Assembly (NCBI GenBank): GCA_033439265.1
Contig: JAVTVX010000009.1
Location: 4,887,609-4,951,608, forward strand
Reading direction: 5' to 3'
Source: Dillenia suffruticosa
Lineage: Eukaryota > Streptophyta > Magnoliopsida > Dilleniales > Dilleniaceae
Length of the DNA stretch: 64,000 nucleotides
The notes under the pieces were generated by a model, which saw only the letters and a list, made by a program, of their open reading frames with translations, searched no databases and was not told the DNA's origin. This document shows, one piece after another, positions 61,051 to 64,000 of the stretch (position 1 is its first letter; every line of letters starts with the position of its first letter). A program made the position numbers and the translations under genes.

Positions 61051-64000
61051 TCAAAATATTCTCAAACCCAAAGACTCTCTATGTGCTATAAATGAGTCTC
61101 TAGTGATGGGTTTGGTGAAGGGGTCAGCCACCATGCAATGTGTCGAGATGTACTTGACGGTCATTTCACCCTTCTCGATGATATCTCTAATAAAATTATA
61201 TCTAGTGTCGATGTGTTTGGTCCTACTATGATACTTAGGGTCTTGAGTATAGGCGATAGCAGCCTGATTATCACAATAAATCATCACTGGCCTCCCACTA
61301 TCAGCCACAACCCCTAAGTTATCTAATAGTCTCCGGAGCCAAACACTCTCCTCAACTGCAACTGAGCAAGCCACGAACTCAGCCTCCATCGTAGATAAAG
61401 CTACACAGGTCTCTGGAGCCAAACACTCTCCTAAATGGCACCGCCATTGAGCAAAAAGGCAAAACCTGATGTCGATTTGCGCTTATCCAGATCACCGCCC
61501 CAGTCGGCGTAAATCACCTCTCCCATAACACAAGGAGTAGCTCGCAATTCTCTTGAGATATCTAAAAGTTCTTTTCACTGCTCTCCAGTGACCCCTTCCA
61601 GGATTTGATTGATATCTACTCACCAGACCGACTGCGTAACATATGTCTAGTCGTGTACACAACATCGCATACATCAGATTTCCCACTGCGCTGGAATAAG
61701 GGATTTTACGCATCTCCCTTATATCTTCCTGAGTTTTCGGACACATCTCAAGACTCAGATCATCACACTTGGCGATTGGAGTATCAATGGGATTACAATC
61801 ACTTATCCCAAAACGCTCGAGAATTTTCTTAATGTAGGTCTCTTGTGAAAGAGCCAACATTTTTCTCGATCGATCTCTCTGGATCTTAACTCCAAGGATG
61901 AACTCAGCTTCACCCATGTCGATCATGTCGAAGCTCAATGACAACCAAGCCTTGATCGTCATCAGATACTGAATGTTGTTCCCAGCCAACAGTATATCTT
62001 CTACATACAGGGACAGAATTACAAAAGAGTTATCAGATCGTATCAAGTAAACACAATGATCCTCATCGATCATTGTAAAACCATAAGATATCACCTCCTC
62101 GTGGAATCTTAGGTACCACTGCCTGGATGATTGCTTTAGACCATATATCGACTTCCGAAGTCGACAGATTTTGTCCTCATAATCTACTAGAACGAACCCA
62201 GAGGGCTGCTCCATGTAGATCTCCTCATCCAGATTTCCATTAAGGAAAGCGGTCTTTACATCCATCTGATACAACTCTAGATCCATGCTTGTGACAATCG
62301 CCAAGAGTAGATGGATCGATGTAAATTTGACTACGGGGAGAAAGTTTTCTTGTAATCAATCCCCTTTGTCTGTGTGTAACCCCTGGCTACTAGACGGGCT
62401 TTGTATCTTTCTACCGATCCGTCGGCCTTTCTTTTGATTTTGAGAACCCACTTGTTCCCTATGGCCCTTCTATCCTCAGGTAGTTCAACTAGGTCTCAGA
62501 CCCCGTTGACCCTCATTGATTCCATCTCCTCTTTCATGGCCTCTAGCCATTGGTCCTTCATAGGACTCTCGAGAGCCTTCTCAAAGGTTTGAGGTTCCTC
62601 CATCGGGAGTCACGATGAGGATCTCATCCTCTATCGGAAAATGACGTCGGGGTACATGTCCCCGACTACTCCTACGAGGATGAGGAGCCTCCTCACCTCG
62701 AGACGGGTCATTCCCACTAGGACCAAGATCCTTTTTAGGCTCTTGTGTCCCACCTCTAGGCTTAGTTGGGCCGTCAGGCTCACCTATCTCATAAAAGATG
62801 AAATCCTGGTCGATTTCGCCTCTCTTAGGGAAATCATTTTCCAGGAACGTAGCATTACTAGATTCGATTTCGGAGACCGTGCCATCCGTACGTTCACCTA
62901 AGAACACATGTCCCTTATAATGTTCAGAGTACCTTACAAAGATACATTTCTTTCCTCGTGGGCCTAACTTGCCGTGTGGGTGCGAGGAATCGTAAACGTA
63001 TGCGGCACAACCCCATGGTCTCAAATGGCTAAGGTCAGGCTGCTTCCCTGTCCAAAGTTCGTATGGGGTACTGACTACGGACTTGGTTGGAACACGGTTA
63101 AAAACGTAGGCAGCAGTCAATAATGCATCTCCCCAGTGGGAGATAGCCAAATTGGCCTGCGCCATCATCGATCTCACCATCTCCAACAAAATCCTATTCC
63201 TTCTCTCAGCTACCCCGTTCTGCTGGGGAGTAGCAGGAATAGTCAACTGTCTCGTAATGCCCTTCTCGAAACAGAGCTCTTTAAACTCCTTAGACAAATA
63301 CTCTTGTCCTCTATCGGTTCTGAGAGTTTTAATTCTCAAGTCTAACTGGTTTTCTACCTCGCTGATAAACCTCCTGAAGTAATCTAATGCCTCAGACTTA
63401 TGCGAGATTAGGTAGATGTAATTGAAACGCATGTAATCATCTATGAACGTAATGAAATACGTGGCTCCATTTCGGGCTCTCACATTCATAGGTCCACAAA
63501 TATCGGAGTGGATCAATTGCAATGGTGTCCCAGCCTCATTGCTTTTCCAAATGGTTTCCTCGTCGCTTTGCCGACTAGGAAAAACTCACATAAGGGCAAC
63601 TCGATCCGGGTTAGCGGGCCTAACAAGCCACTCGTAGCTAACCGGTTCATTCTCTCTTGCCTTATGTGACCAAGTCTGCTATGCCAAATAGAAATATTAT
63701 CAACTACGCTATCAGATGTATACGCAATAGAAGACAAATCAGAAATTTTATTAAAGGAAACCAAATCCAACGCATAAAGTCCATCATGGACTAAACCAGT
63801 ACATAAAACAGAGTTATCGTAAATGACAGAAACACTCAAATTTCTGAAAATGACAGAGTATCCTAAACGATCTAAACAAAGGATAGAAATGAGATTCCGC
63901 CGAATCTCGGGAGCATACAACACATGATGCAGATATAGGACTTGGTTACTTGGCAGCATCAGTTTGCATGTACCAATCCCCTTCATAACCACAAATGCTC
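61051..64000 (-). pseudogene. copia pol: GAG-pre-integrase, integrase, RT, RNase H (broken)
   Basis: Read on the minus strand. 63992-63513: GAG-pre-integrase with WHSRLGHI, but the zinc motif reads CEFFLVGK where CxxC is expected. 63522-62581: integrase with HSDICGPM, TDRGQEY and the Glu of NGVAERRNR, so D,D,E is present. 62580-62305: start of RT in broken frame ([29 protein letters not shown]). 62304-61492: RT with QMDVKTAFLNG and YGLKQSSRQW, but the catalytic YVDD reads YVED. 61491-61430: the RNase H start ADWGGDLDKRKSTSGFAF lies in another frame and hits a stop. 61422-61051: the rest of RNase H (STMEAEF, YCDNQAAI, KHIDTRYNFIRD). At least three frame breaks; clearly inactive. Confidence 0.88.

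Larger units (their letters stand above)
59468..64000 (-). mobile_element. Ty1/copia LTR retrotransposon, partial, defective
   Basis: Contains the 3' LTR, polypurine tract, about 1.1 kb of 3' untranslated DNA, and pol domains in copia order (GAG-pre-integrase, integrase, RT, RNase H when read on the minus strand). Gag, protease and the 5' LTR lie beyond position 64000. Several frame breaks and motif changes show it is not autonomous. Confidence 0.9.

Overview
The window is nuclear DNA from a flowering plant, most likely a eudicot. The evidence is GT-AG introns (with one GC-AG candidate), very AT-rich intergenic DNA, long (CT)n, (GA)n and (TA)n microsatellites, an Au-type SINE, Ty1/copia sequence, and genes closest to plant families. 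Species and chromosome cannot be told from the sequence.

Layout, left to right. 1-1010: probable leader of a leftward gene outside the window. 2500-6083: a complete DNA transposon with 113-bp terminal inverted repeats, a cluster of five palindromes at one end, and a leftward gene that joins a MuDR-transposase-type N-terminus to a plant mobile domain (PMD). A decayed relative lies at about 11985-15735. 8615-9516: first of three copies of a repeat family marked by GAGCTCGAGC motifs; the others are at 32462-33465 (inverted) and 55593-55990 (inside a P450 intron). 16112-24409: an 11-exon LEO1/VIP4 gene (Paf1 complex) with a hAT-type non-autonomous element, flanked by a perfect 8-bp duplication, in intron 6. 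24612-24788: an Au SINE just downstream. 28873-31827: a complete cytosolic HSP101/ClpB1 gene with a heat-shock-element candidate and an upstream ORF containing an arginine run. 42862-47093: a diverged ClpB-like paralogue with no N-domain, damaged nucleotide-binding motifs, a duplicated coiled-coil middle segment and a truncated second ATPase domain. 47886-51132: unrecognised coding segments, one of them partly duplicated. 54474-59126: a three-exon CYP75B-type cytochrome P450 (flavonoid 3'-hydroxylase-like). 59468-64000: the 3' LTR, polypurine tract and broken pol gene of a leftward Ty1/copia element cut by the window edge.

The host genes do not form a pathway: LEO1 acts in transcription elongation, HSP101 in disaggregation after heat, and the P450 in flavonoid B-ring hydroxylation. 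The two Clp genes share order and intron positions and lie about 11 kb apart in the same orientation, so the second is probably a local duplicate. Most of the rest is transposon-derived. The most unusual items are the PMD/MuDR transposon with its palindrome array, the ClpB paralogue with a doubled middle domain, and the GAGCTC repeat family. All functional statements rest on recognised motifs; no database search was run.
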